Source of the DNA: Halanaerobium polyolivorans | GTDB lineage: Bacteria; Bacillota; Halanaerobiia; Halanaerobiales; Halanaerobiaceae | DNA: 64,000 bases | Direction: 5' to 3' | Assembly: GCF_020711195.1 (NCBI RefSeq) | Contig: NZ_JAJFAT010000002.1 | Location: 62,001 to 126,000 of the forward strand | Shown here: in pieces, positions 44,336-53,211 of the stretch | How the letters are laid out: each line of letters begins with the position of its first letter | Numbering within the stretch: position 1 is the first letter of the stretch | Notes under the pieces: model-generated | The model's database searches: none | Seen by the model: only the letters and a program-made list of their open reading frames with translations | Told to the model about the DNA's origin: nothing | Made by a program: the position numbers and the translations under genes

Positions 44336-44708
44336 TATTGCATTAAATGAAATGATTTTTTATGCCTATCATGGAGTTAGAGAGTGCGAAAAAGAGCAGG
44401 GACAGCGCTTTATTTTAAATTTTAAGGCTGAAGTAGATTTTGAAGCAGCTGCAGTAAATGATGATTTAAATAAAACTGTTAGTTATTCAGAAGTATATAA
44501 AGTTATTAGGAAAATAGTTGAGGGAAATAAATATGATTTATTAGAAAGTCTTGCCTATAAAATTATTTGTGATTTATTTACTGAATTCTCTCTTTTAGAT
44601 GAAATAGAAATAGAAGTAAAAAAACCAATGGTTCCTATTCCTGGGATATTAAGTAGTGCCTCAGTTAAAATGAGCAGAAGAAGAACTGAGGTTGAGCAAA
44701 ATGCCTGA
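44325..44708 (+). CDS. folB: dihydroneopterin aldolase
   Basis: 127 residues. FYAYHGVRECEKEQGQRF at the start and LNKTVSYSEVYKVI are typical; the catalytic lysine sits in EVKKPMVPIPG. It releases glycolaldehyde from dihydroneopterin. The ATG follows GGGAGGGAG. Since no archaeal MptD gene is here, this aldolase may serve both folate and H4MPT. Confidence 0.9.
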   Translation: MKNSIALNEMIFYAYHGVRECEKEQGQRFILNFKAEVDFEAAAVNDDLNKTVSYSEVYKVIRKIVEGNKYDLLESLAYKIICDLFTEFSLLDEIEIEVKKPMVPIPGILSSASVKMSRRRTEVEQNA

Positions 44709-45207
44709 AGTTTATCTTGGTCTTGGCTCTAATATAGAGCCAAGATTAGAATATTTAAAAAAAGCTGCTGAAAAGCTTAGAGATGAAAAAAATATTAATC
44801 TTGAAAAAACCTCTTCTGTATATTTAACTAAACCTTATGGAAACTTAGAGCAGGAAGATTTTTTGAATGCAGTTATTTTAATAAAAACACCTTTAAATCC
44901 TGAAGAACTTTTAAAAAAGGTTTTAGAAATAGAAAGAAAATTGGGTAGAGTTAGAGCTATTGAATGGGGACCAAGGAAAATAGATATAGATATTTTGTTT
45001 TATGATAAACTCTATTATCAAAGCCAGAAACTTCAGATTCCCCATCCAGAAATCAAAAATAGAGCTTTTGTGATGATTCCTTTGCTGGAACTAATTGAAG
45101 AAGAGGAATTATTACTTGAAGGAAAAGATATACATTTTTGGCTTGAAAAATTGGAAATAGATGAAGATGAGGTAAAGTTATACTCTGAATTTCCCGATCT
45201 TAGCTAA
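44701..45207 (+). CDS. folK: hydroxymethyldihydropterin pyrophosphokinase
   Basis: 168 residues. VYLGLGSNIEPR at the start, EIERKLGRVR, and WGPRKIDIDILFYD with the metal aspartates are HPPK signatures. It makes the pterin diphosphate used by both DHPS-type enzymes. ATG 44701 follows GAGGTTGAG; it overlaps folB. Last gene of the long operon; its end overlaps the end of the convergent gene by eight bases, with no terminator visible. Confidence 0.92.
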   Translation: MPEVYLGLGSNIEPRLEYLKKAAEKLRDEKNINLEKTSSVYLTKPYGNLEQEDFLNAVILIKTPLNPEELLKKVLEIERKLGRVRAIEWGPRKIDIDILFYDKLYYQSQKLQIPHPEIKNRAFVMIPLLELIEEEELLLEGKDIHFWLEKLEIDEDEVKLYSEFPDLS

Positions 45208-46207
45208 GTAAAAATTTATATTGAGTTTTATTTTTGAGTTTGGGGAAACTATTATTTCTTTCAAGATCAACAATGTATTTTATTGGGTTATAGAGCTCAA
45301 CCAGACCAATTAAGGAGGATGTGAGCCGGGGATTTATTTCTAAAAGGTAGTAATCATTATCTTTATAAATAAAATCTATGCCAAAATATCCTTTTAGGTC
45401 TGGATATTTTTCTTTAGTAGTTGCAATTATTTCATTTAATTTAGATAAATTTTCAAAAGGATAATTTATTATACCTCCCTGATATTTAAAGTTCTGCCGA
45501 TCAATAATTTGTTTATTGATGGTTAAAAGTTCCGCTTTTTCCTGATTAGCCAGTAAAGAAAGGCTGCCTGCTGTTCCATTAATTATTTTTTGAATTAGAT
45601 AATTTTTGTTTTTTGGTAGATTTATATTTTTTAAAGCCTGAAAATCATTAACTTTTATCAGATCAGAACCTGCTCCATAAAACTCTTTGATAACTGCTGG
45701 GAAAAAGGATTTATTAAATTTCTTTTTTCGAATCAGTTGATTACTGATTAATTTAGTTTCTGGCATATTAATATTACTTTCAGCAAAGTTTTTTTTGAGC
45801 AGCCATTTATTAGCTGTTTTTTTTATGCTTGTAGAACTGCTGCCAAGATTTTTTATCCCTTTATTTTCTAAAATTTTAGTTAATTGATAAAGGATATTAT
45901 CTGTCTCAGGAGCTATAATTAAAAAGTAATCTAGATTATCTAAAGTTAGGCTTTCAATAAAACTGTAATATTCTGCAAGACTATTAAAATCCGACTGAGA
46001 ATAATTGATATTTATTGTAGATTTCATTTTCATGTTAAAAGCACTGCTAAAACTCTCATTAAGCCAGCTGTATATTTCTATATCTTTTGTTTTCAAAGCA
46101 GAATTGAGTATTGACTGAAAAATATTTACTGCTTCATTATAAAAAGAACACTGCTTATTATTAAAAGAGCTTTTACTTAAAAAGTATTCTAAAATAAAAA
46201 TTTTCAT
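45200..46207 (-). CDS. mfnD: ATP-grasp ligase resembling MfnD (tyramine-glutamate ligase)
   Basis: 335 residues on the minus strand. The start KIFILEYFLSKSS, a middle FFPAVIKEFYGAGSDLIKV, and the metal-site GYFGIDFIYKDNDYYLLEINPRLTSS show an ATP-grasp enzyme. The N-terminus and overall layout recall MfnD, which adds glutamate to tyramine in methanofuran synthesis, and related ATP-grasp genes of methylotroph clusters. It faces the folate genes and seems to complete the methanofuran module. AGCAGGT precedes its ATG. The exact amino acid and acceptor are inferred. Confidence 0.6.
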   Translation of the reverse strand: MKIFILEYFLSKSSFNNKQCSFYNEAVNIFQSILNSALKTKDIEIYSWLNESFSSAFNMKMKSTININYSQSDFNSLAEYYSFIESLTLDNLDYFLIIAPETDNILYQLTKILENKGIKNLGSSSTSIKKTANKWLLKKNFAESNINMPETKLISNQLIRKKKFNKSFFPAVIKEFYGAGSDLIKVNDFQALKNINLPKNKNYLIQKIINGTAGSLSLLANQEKAELLTINKQIIDRQNFKYQGGIINYPFENLSKLNEIIATTKEKYPDLKGYFGIDFIYKDNDYYLLEINPRLTSSLIGLVELYNPIKYIVDLERNNSFPKLKNKTQYKFLLS

Positions 46208-46316
46208 ATTTTACCTGCTTTCTTAGTTAATATTTTAACTTGATTTTATCATATTTTTTAATTTTTTAAAAATATTATAAATTGCTTGATTTTAGAGAAA
46301 TTATTCGAAAAAATGC

Positions 46317-46345
46317 TTGTAATTTATTCTTGAAACCCTTAAAAT
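46317..46345 (+). promoter_or_regulatory. possible sigma-70-type promoter of the symporter gene
   Basis: TTGTAA and TAAAAT are 17 bases apart, 38 bases before the symporter ATG. A moderate match in A/T-rich DNA. Confidence 0.35.
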
Positions 46346-46383
46346 ATAAATAGCTTTGTATAAAATAATAAGGAGGAGAGCAA

Positions 46384-47562
46384 ATGAAGAAGATTCCATT
46401 AGTATTAAGGTTATTAATTGGTATTATATCAGGTATTATTATTGGTTTGTTTTTTCCTGAAGGTATTTCAAGAATATTGTATACTTTTACAATAATTTTT
46501 GGAGAATTTTTAAATTACATAGTACCTTTAGTTATCTTAGCATTCATAATTCCGGGAATTGCTGATTTAGGAGAAAAAGCAGGTAGATTATTAGGAACTA
46601 CAGTTTTAACTGCTTATGTATCTACTATTACTGCAGGTACGATTGCCTATTTAATTTCTGTAAGAATTGTGCCAGCAATTGTTGAGGCCTCTGAAATAGC
46701 AGATCCTGAAGCAGGAGGATTAGAACCATTTTTGCGTTTAGAAATCTCACCGGTTATTGGTGTTATGTCTGCTCTTGTGACAGCTTTTGTTTTTGGCTTG
46801 GGAATTAATTATTTATTAAGGAATAATGGAGAAAAAAGCTTATATAATATTGCTAATGAATTTAGAGACATTATTGTATTAGTAATAGAATATGTAATTA
46901 TCCCATTTTTACCGCTTCATATTGCCGGTGTATTTGCAGATATGGCATTTAGTGGTAATGCATTTGAAACTTTAGCTGTATTCAGTCAGGTTTTTGCAAT
47001 AATTTTAATTATGCACATTGGTTATTTATTGATTCAATTTTTCTTTGCAGGCAGTATAGCTGGTAAAAACCCATTAAAAAGTTTGAAAAACATGATACCT
47101 GCTTATACAACTGCAATTGGTACTATGTCAAGTGCTGCAACAATTCCAGTTACTTTAAAAAGTGCCAGAAAAAATAATATTACTGAAGAGATAGTTGACT
47201 TTGTAATTCCATTAGGAGCAACTGTACATTTAGCAGGTAGTACTATATCATTGGTTGTTTGTGCTGTTGCAGTTGCAGCGATTATGGGACTACCATTAGA
47301 CTTTGCTCTATTTTTTCAATTTATAGCTTTGCTAGGTGTAACAATGGTTGCTGCACCAGGTGTTCCAGGAGGAGCAGTAATGGCTGCTTTAGGTCTTTTA
47401 ACTTCTATTCTAGGTTTTGGTGAAGGTGCAACTGCTTTAATGATTGGTTTATATCTCGCCCAAGATAGTTTTGGGACAGCCTGTAATGTTACTGGTGATG
47501 GAGCAATCGCTATCTTTATTGATGCAATTAAGAGCAAGCTTCCTGCCCCAAAAACTGTTTAA
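46384..47562 (+). CDS. dicarboxylate/amino acid:cation symporter
   Basis: 392 residues of the SDF (DAACS) family with about eight spans and two re-entrant hairpins. Conserved parts: MIPAYTTAIGTMSSAATIPVT (serine-rich hairpin, shown in part as TAIGTMSSAATIPVT), VIPLGATVHLAGST and GDGAIAIF near the end. It moves glutamate, serine/threonine or C4-dicarboxylates with sodium or protons. GGAGGAG precedes the ATG. Single gene; the substrate is undefined. Confidence 0.88.
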   Translation: MKKIPLVLRLLIGIISGIIIGLFFPEGISRILYTFTIIFGEFLNYIVPLVILAFIIPGIADLGEKAGRLLGTTVLTAYVSTITAGTIAYLISVRIVPAIVEASEIADPEAGGLEPFLRLEISPVIGVMSALVTAFVFGLGINYLLRNNGEKSLYNIANEFRDIIVLVIEYVIIPFLPLHIAGVFADMAFSGNAFETLAVFSQVFAIILIMHIGYLLIQFFFAGSIAGKNPLKSLKNMIPAYTTAIGTMSSAATIPVTLKSARKNNITEEIVDFVIPLGATVHLAGSTISLVVCAVAVAAIMGLPLDFALFFQFIALLGVTMVAAPGVPGGAVMAALGLLTSILGFGEGATALMIGLYLAQDSFGTACNVTGDGAIAIFIDAIKSKLPAPKTV

Positions 47563-47598
47563 TAAAAGTATTTAAATAAGAAAAATTCAAAATTTAGC

Positions 47599-47627
47599 TT
47601 GACAGATTTGAAGATCTATGTTAGAGT
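47599..47627 (+). promoter_or_regulatory. sigma-70-type promoter of the metY-metA unit
   Basis: TTGACA and TAGAGT stand 17 bases apart. The transcript would begin near 47635, just before the S-box. Confidence 0.75.
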
Positions 47628-47646
47628 TATAAAAAATACAATATAT

Positions 47647-47747
47647 CTTATCAAGAGAGGTGGAGGGACTGGCCCTTTGAAGCCCAGCAACCAGCATTAT
47701 TTATGCCCGGTGCTAATTCCAGCAGGTTAAAATTCCTGGAAGATAAG
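47647..47747 (+). ncRNA. SAM-I riboswitch (S-box)
   Basis: The conserved core is plain: CTTATCAAGAGAGGTGGAGG, GGACTGGCCC, GAAGCCCAGCAACC, GGTGCTAATTCC and GGAAGATAAG. P1 is CTTATC (47647-47652) with GATAAG (47742-47747). AAGTAGG (47745-47751) overlaps P1 and can instead pair with CCTACTT (47770-47776) in the terminator's left arm and loop, so S-adenosylmethionine should favour termination and its absence read-through. It precedes metY and metA. Confidence 0.95.
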
Positions 47748-47761
47748 TAGGTAAAAACATT

Positions 47762-47792
47762 AACCCATTCCTACTTAAAGGAATGGGTTTTT
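47762..47792 (+). terminator. riboswitch-controlled terminator
   Basis: AACCCATTCC and GGAATGGGTT form a ten-base stem followed by T's. It is the expression platform of the S-box and is broken when AAGTAGG pairs with CCTACTT. Confidence 0.9.
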
Positions 47793-47812
47793 AAAATTTA
47801 AAGGAGGAATAA

Positions 47813-49093
<1,281 letters not shown>

Positions 49094-49149
49094 ATTAAAT
49101 TTTTTTAAATAAACAAAGTTTTATTAAAACTTAAAGGAGGTGGAAAAAA

Positions 49150-50067
49150 ATGCCAATCAAAATACAAGATGAGTTACCTGCAGTTGAAACTTTAGAAAAT
49201 GAGAATATATTTGTAATGAAAGAATCTAGGGCAACTCATCAGGATATTCGTTCTCTTAAAATATTAATTTTAAATTTAATGCCTAAAAAGATTGTCACCG
49301 AAACTCAAATCTTAAGATTGTTGGGGAATTCGCCTTTACAGGTAGATATTGATTTACTCCACCCAGCAACTCATAATTCTAAAAACACAGCCCAATCACA
49401 TCTGAATAAGTTTTATAATACTTTTTCGGAAATTAAAGATAATAATTATGATGGGATGATAATAACAGGTGCTCCTGTTGAAACACTTCCTTTTGAAAAG
49501 GTAGATTACTGGGAAGAATTAAAAAAGATTATGGACTGGAGTTTACATCATGTTTATTCAACACTCCATATTTGTTGGGGAAGTCAGGCAGCTTTATATC
49601 ATCATTATGGTGTTCCTAAATATCCACTGCAGAAAAAAATGTTTGGAGTTTTTTCTCATTATCAATCTAAAGAACATGTGAAATTATTAAGAGGTTTTGA
49701 TGATGTTTTTTATGTACCCCAGTCTCGTCATACTGAAACTAGAAGAGAGGATGTAGAAAAAGTTGATGAACTGGAAATACTATCTGAATCAGACGAATCA
49801 GGTTTATATTTAATGGCAAATAAAAATGGTAGACAGGTATTTGCCACAGGACACTCTGAATATGATGCTGATACTCTTAGAAATGAATATCTGCGTGACT
49901 TAGAAAAAGGCTTAGATATTGATTTACCTAAGAATTATTTTAAAGATGATGACCCCGAAAAAGAAATTTTAGTCCGTTGGCGCAGCCATTCTAATCTTTT
50001 ATTTGTTAATTGGCTTAATTATTATGTCTATCAAGAAACTCCTTTTGACTTATCTGAATTAAAGTAA
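49150..50067 (+). CDS. metA: homoserine O-acetyltransferase (MetA family)
   Basis: 305 residues. The catalytic cysteine is in [12 protein letters not shown] and a histidine in VPQSRHTE. The residue that decides acyl donor is Glu in [11 protein letters not shown], which in this family marks acetyl-CoA rather than succinyl-CoA use; this agrees with MetY next to it. AAAGGAGGTGG precedes the ATG. It is the second gene behind the S-box, with 56 bases between genes. Confidence 0.9.
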   Translation: MPIKIQDELPAVETLENENIFVMKESRATHQDIRSLKILILNLMPKKIVTETQILRLLGNSPLQVDIDLLHPATHNSKNTAQSHLNKFYNTFSEIKDNNYDGMIITGAPVETLPFEKVDYWEELKKIMDWSLHHVYSTLHICWGSQAALYHHYGVPKYPLQKKMFGVFSHYQSKEHVKLLRGFDDVFYVPQSRHTETRREDVEKVDELEILSESDESGLYLMANKNGRQVFATGHSEYDADTLRNEYLRDLEKGLDIDLPKNYFKDDDPEKEILVRWRSHSNLLFVNWLNYYVYQETPFDLSELK

Positions 50068-50114
50068 ATATAAGCAGAGCTAATTATCTGTAAATTTAGA
50101 CTTCAAACAAAAAC

Positions 50115-50142
50115 TTGACAGGACAAATATAAGGTGTATAAT
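50115..50142 (+). promoter_or_regulatory. consensus sigma-70-type promoter of the small unit
   Basis: Perfect TTGACA and perfect TATAAT with a 16-base spacer, the best vegetative promoter seen in the window. Transcription should start near 50149. Confidence 0.85.
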
Positions 50143-50231
50143 GTTCTTAGATAAATAATATAAGCAAATAAGAAGTGTTTTAAACTATAAGTCCTATAAC
50201 TAAAATAAGATTATAAGAAAGGATGATTTTA

Positions 50232-50333
50232 ATGTTTAATTCAATGTATTCATTTATTAAAGAGGCTAGACTGGAAAAATTACACAAAAAATCAGTAGAG
50301 CTTGATGCATTTAAAAACCTTGGTAATTACTAA
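50232..50333 (+). CDS. 33-residue small protein, unknown
   Basis: ATG at 50232 follows AAAGGATG; the frame ends TAA at 50333. The product has a hydrophobic start (MFNSMYSFIKEA) and a basic, charged middle (RLEKLHKKSVELDAF), which could form an amphipathic helix. A consensus promoter and a strong terminator bracket it, so a message of about 250 bases is expected. I recognise no family. The unit may instead act as a regulatory RNA with a chance reading frame. Confidence 0.55.
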   Translation: MFNSMYSFIKEARLEKLHKKSVELDAFKNLGNY

Positions 50334-50373
50334 AGAAAAAATATAATATTATAATAACTTAGAGATTTTTTTT

Positions 50374-50403
50374 AGAACATCCATTTAGGGTGTTCTTTTT
50401 TTT
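50374..50403 (+). terminator. terminator of the small unit
   Basis: AGAACATCC and GGGTGTTCT pair (one G-T) around ATTTA, followed by eight T's. Confidence 0.88.
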
Positions 50404-50481
50404 GTCTAAAAAAAGGATTTAGCTGATAATTGAATAATTATATATAATAGAGATTATTAAAATAACAGGAGGGTAAAATAC

Positions 50482-51180
50482 ATGAGTACACATATTAATG
50501 CTGAAAAAAGAGATATTGCTGATACTATTCTTCTGCCTGGAGACCCTTTAAGGGCAAAATTTATTGCTGAAACTTATTTGGATGATGTAAAACAGTATAA
50601 TTCTGTAAGAGGAATGTATGGTTATACAGGTACCTATAAGGGGAAAAGAGTTTCTGCACAGGGAACAGGAATGGGAATGCCATCCTTATCAATTTATGTA
50701 AATGAACTGATTAGGGATTTTGGTGTCAAAAATCTGATTAGAGTTGGCTCCTGTGGTTCATTAAATGTAGAGGCAAAACTTAGAGATGTAATTTTAGCTC
50801 AGGCAGCCTGCAGTAATTCTCAGATGAACAAATTACGTTTTGGTGGTAAAGATTTTTCTCCAGCTGCTAGTTTTAAGCTTTTATCAAAAGCTCATCAGAT
50901 AGCAAAAGAAAAAGGTATTAAAGTTAAGGTCGGAACAGTTTTAAGTACCGATTCTTTTTATAATGATGATCAAGATGCCTGGAAAAAATGGCGACAATAT
51001 GGAGTTTTAGCTGTAGAAATGGAAACAGCTGAATTATTTACTCTTGCAGCAAGATATGATGTTGATGCTTTAAGCATTTTAACAGTAAGTGATTCTTTAG
51101 TCAGTGGTCAAGAAACCACTGCCGAAGAAAGAGAAAAAACTTTTACTGACATGATGGATATTGCTCTAGAGCTTGCTTAA
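50482..51180 (+). CDS. deoD: purine-nucleoside phosphorylase
   Basis: 232 residues, the hexameric DeoD type. Features: [42 protein letters not shown] and VEMETAELF. It splits purine (deoxy)nucleosides with phosphate to free bases. AGGAGGG precedes the ATG. It may help use nucleosides released by the exported 5'-nucleotidase at 19-21 kb. Confidence 0.93.
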   Translation: MSTHINAEKRDIADTILLPGDPLRAKFIAETYLDDVKQYNSVRGMYGYTGTYKGKRVSAQGTGMGMPSLSIYVNELIRDFGVKNLIRVGSCGSLNVEAKLRDVILAQAACSNSQMNKLRFGGKDFSPAASFKLLSKAHQIAKEKGIKVKVGTVLSTDSFYNDDQDAWKKWRQYGVLAVEMETAELFTLAARYDVDALSILTVSDSLVSGQETTAEEREKTFTDMMDIALELA

Positions 51181-51243
51181 GCAGCTTTAATTAAGGCTAA
51201 ATTATTAAGTTATAGAAAATATTAAATCAGTATTAGTATATTT

Positions 51244-51285
51244 AAGCTGGTAATTAATCAAAATTTGATTATTACTGGCTTTTTT
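51244..51285 (+). terminator. terminator after deoD
   Basis: AAGCTGGTAAT..AATCAAA pairs with TTTGATT..ATTACTGGCTT with one bulge, followed by TTTTT. Confidence 0.75.
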
Positions 51286-51426
51286 GCTGAAATTTTAAAA
51301 TAATAATGTTATAATAATAATTAGTAAAACTGAATACTTTGCCAGCTGATATTTGTGGCACAGTTGACTTAAATGTTAAAATATCTGTGATAGAATTAGT
51401 AAAATGATTAGTTGGAGGTATTTATT

Positions 51427-52056
51427 ATGAAAAAAGAGGAGCGAGTATCATTTTACTCTCATTTTGCTGGTTTTATACTGGCTCTTTTAGGATTAATATT
51501 ATTAATCTATAGAGCTTTAAATGATCCAGGTAGAATTGTAGTAGCAGCTGTTTATGGTGTATCAGTAGTATTTTTGTTTTTAGCCTCTTCACTTTACCAT
51601 GCTTTTAAAAAAGAAGAAGATGAAAGGTCCATTTGGAGAAAGCTAGATCACTTTGCTATTTTTGTTATGATTGCTGGTTCTTATACTCCAGTTGCTTATC
51701 TTTATTTAGATGGATGGCTGCGCTGGACAATTATTTCTATTCAGTGGGGACTTGTAATTGGTGGGTTTTTCTTAAAATTTCTTTACTTTAAAACTCCTAG
51801 AATACTTTATACAGTAATTTATATTCTGATGGGCTGGGTAGGAGTTTTTGCCCTGCATAGATTATTTGCTGCTATGCCTTCCTCATTATTTGTGCTTATG
51901 TTTGCAGGTGGTCTTTCGTTTACAGCAGGGGCAGTATTCTATTTAGTTAAAAAACCAAATAAAAACCCTGCTTTTGGTTTTCATGAGATTTTTCATTTTT
52001 TTATTCTTGCAGGAGGCTTATTCCATTATCTTATGGTGTTTTTTGCTCTAGGTTAA
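51427..52056 (+). CDS. hemolysin III-family (PAQR-like) membrane protein
   Basis: About 209 residues with seven spans. Conserved features: SSLYHAF near 60, a KLDHFAIFVMIAGSYTP stretch near 76-92 and the HEIFHFFILAGGLFHYLMVF metal-site histidines at the end (seen as HEIFHFF and LFHY). The family is possibly a zinc-dependent hydrolase; true haemolysis is doubtful. ATG 51427 follows TTGGAGG. It is 31 bases before rpoN, so the two may be transcribed together. Confidence 0.85.
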   Translation: MKKEERVSFYSHFAGFILALLGLILLIYRALNDPGRIVVAAVYGVSVVFLFLASSLYHAFKKEEDERSIWRKLDHFAIFVMIAGSYTPVAYLYLDGWLRWTIISIQWGLVIGGFFLKFLYFKTPRILYTVIYILMGWVGVFALHRLFAAMPSSLFVLMFAGGLSFTAGAVFYLVKKPNKNPAFGFHEIFHFFILAGGLFHYLMVFFALG

Positions 52057-52087
52057 TTTTCAAAATAAATTTTAAGGAGAAAAATAT

Positions 52088-53185
52088 ATGCAGCTTGACT
52101 TTGACTTAAATCTAGAACAAAAACAGGAGTTAGTATTGACTCCTAAATTGCAGATGGCAATTGAAATTTTGCAGTACAGTAATCTTGAATTAAAAGATTA
52201 TATTGAAGAAGAAATGAAAGAAAATCCTCTTTTAGATATGTTAGAAGCTGAGAAGGAAATGGATTATAAACAATCCAATTTCAATGTTGTTGAAAAAGAG
52301 AGAATTCAATATGAAAATTTTGTAGCTTACAGACCTGATTTTTGTGAATACCTTGAAAATCAACTTTTTGAAGTTTTATCTGATGAACAAATTAAGCTTG
52401 GCAAATTTATTGTAGGAAGTTTAAATCAGTCCGGTTATTTGACTTTAGAGCCTGAAAAAATTGCAGAAATCTTTTCTAGTAATGAAAATGAAGTATTAGA
52501 AGTATATGAAAAGATAAAAGAACTAGATATTAAAACAGCTGATGATTTAAAAAATTGCAGTACAGAATATATTGATCCTGACTTAATTGTTAAGGAAAAA
52601 GATGGTAGTTTTGAAGTTATTTCAAATGATAAAACATATCCTACTTTAAGGATCAGTTCTTATTATTATAATTTGCTCAAAAATCAAAATGATGAAGAGA
52701 TAAGTGATTATTTAAAAAGAAAATATCAATCTGCTCTTTGGCTTATAAAAAGTATTGAGCAGAGGAAAGAGACGATTAGAAAGATTGTAGAAACAATTGT
52801 TGAAAAACAGCGAGATTTTTTTGAAAAGGGGTTAAAGCATCTTTATGTGATGACAATGGAAGAAGTTGCAGAAGCAATTGATATGCATGAATCAACTGTC
52901 AGTAGAGCAACCACTTCAAAATATTTACAGACTCCCCATGGAATATTTAGTTTGAAATTATTCTTCAATAGTGGGATTAACAATGTTTCTTCAGTTAGCA
53001 TCAAAGCAATTATTAGTGAAGAAATTGCAGAAGAAGATAAAAGCTCTCCTTTGAGTGACAGTAGTTTAGCTCAAATATTATTTACAGAATATTCACTAGA
53101 TATATCCAGACGAACTGTTGCTAAATATCGCAAATCACTTGGTATTCCCAGTTCTAGAAAAAGAAAAAAGAATTACAATAAATAA
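52088..53185 (+). CDS. rpoN: RNA polymerase sigma-54 factor
   Basis: 365 residues. Region I with glutamine-rich activator contact (QLDFDLNLEQKQELVLTPKL; ILQYSNLELKDYI) is at the start; the core-binding domain follows; a helix-turn-helix near 265-290 (ATSKYLQTPHGIFSLK) and the RpoN box SRRTVAKYRKSLGI close the protein. It is shorter than many RpoN proteins because the acidic region II and linker are reduced. It reads -24/-12 promoters such as those at 7081 and 27246. Start ATG after AAGGAG. Confidence 0.92.
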   Translation: MQLDFDLNLEQKQELVLTPKLQMAIEILQYSNLELKDYIEEEMKENPLLDMLEAEKEMDYKQSNFNVVEKERIQYENFVAYRPDFCEYLENQLFEVLSDEQIKLGKFIVGSLNQSGYLTLEPEKIAEIFSSNENEVLEVYEKIKELDIKTADDLKNCSTEYIDPDLIVKEKDGSFEVISNDKTYPTLRISSYYYNLLKNQNDEEISDYLKRKYQSALWLIKSIEQRKETIRKIVETIVEKQRDFFEKGLKHLYVMTMEEVAEAIDMHESTVSRATTSKYLQTPHGIFSLKLFFNSGINNVSSVSIKAIISEEIAEEDKSSPLSDSSLAQILFTEYSLDISRRTVAKYRKSLGIPSSRKRKKNYNK

Positions 53186-53211
53186 AACTCTGTCAGCTAA
53201 GACAGAGTTTT
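53184..53211. terminator. bidirectional terminator between rpoN and the peptide ABC operon
   Basis: AAAACTCTGTC and GACAGAGTTTT form an eleven-base perfect stem around AGCTAA with A and T tracts on either side, serving both converging genes. Confidence 0.88.

Larger units (their letters stand above)
50068..50481 (+). other. 414-base gap holding a small independent transcription unit
   Basis: The gap contains a consensus promoter (50115-50142), a 33-codon gene with a ribosome site (50232-50333) and a terminator (50374-50403), described separately. The rest is A/T-rich spacer before deoD with no other recognisable element. Confidence 0.7.
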
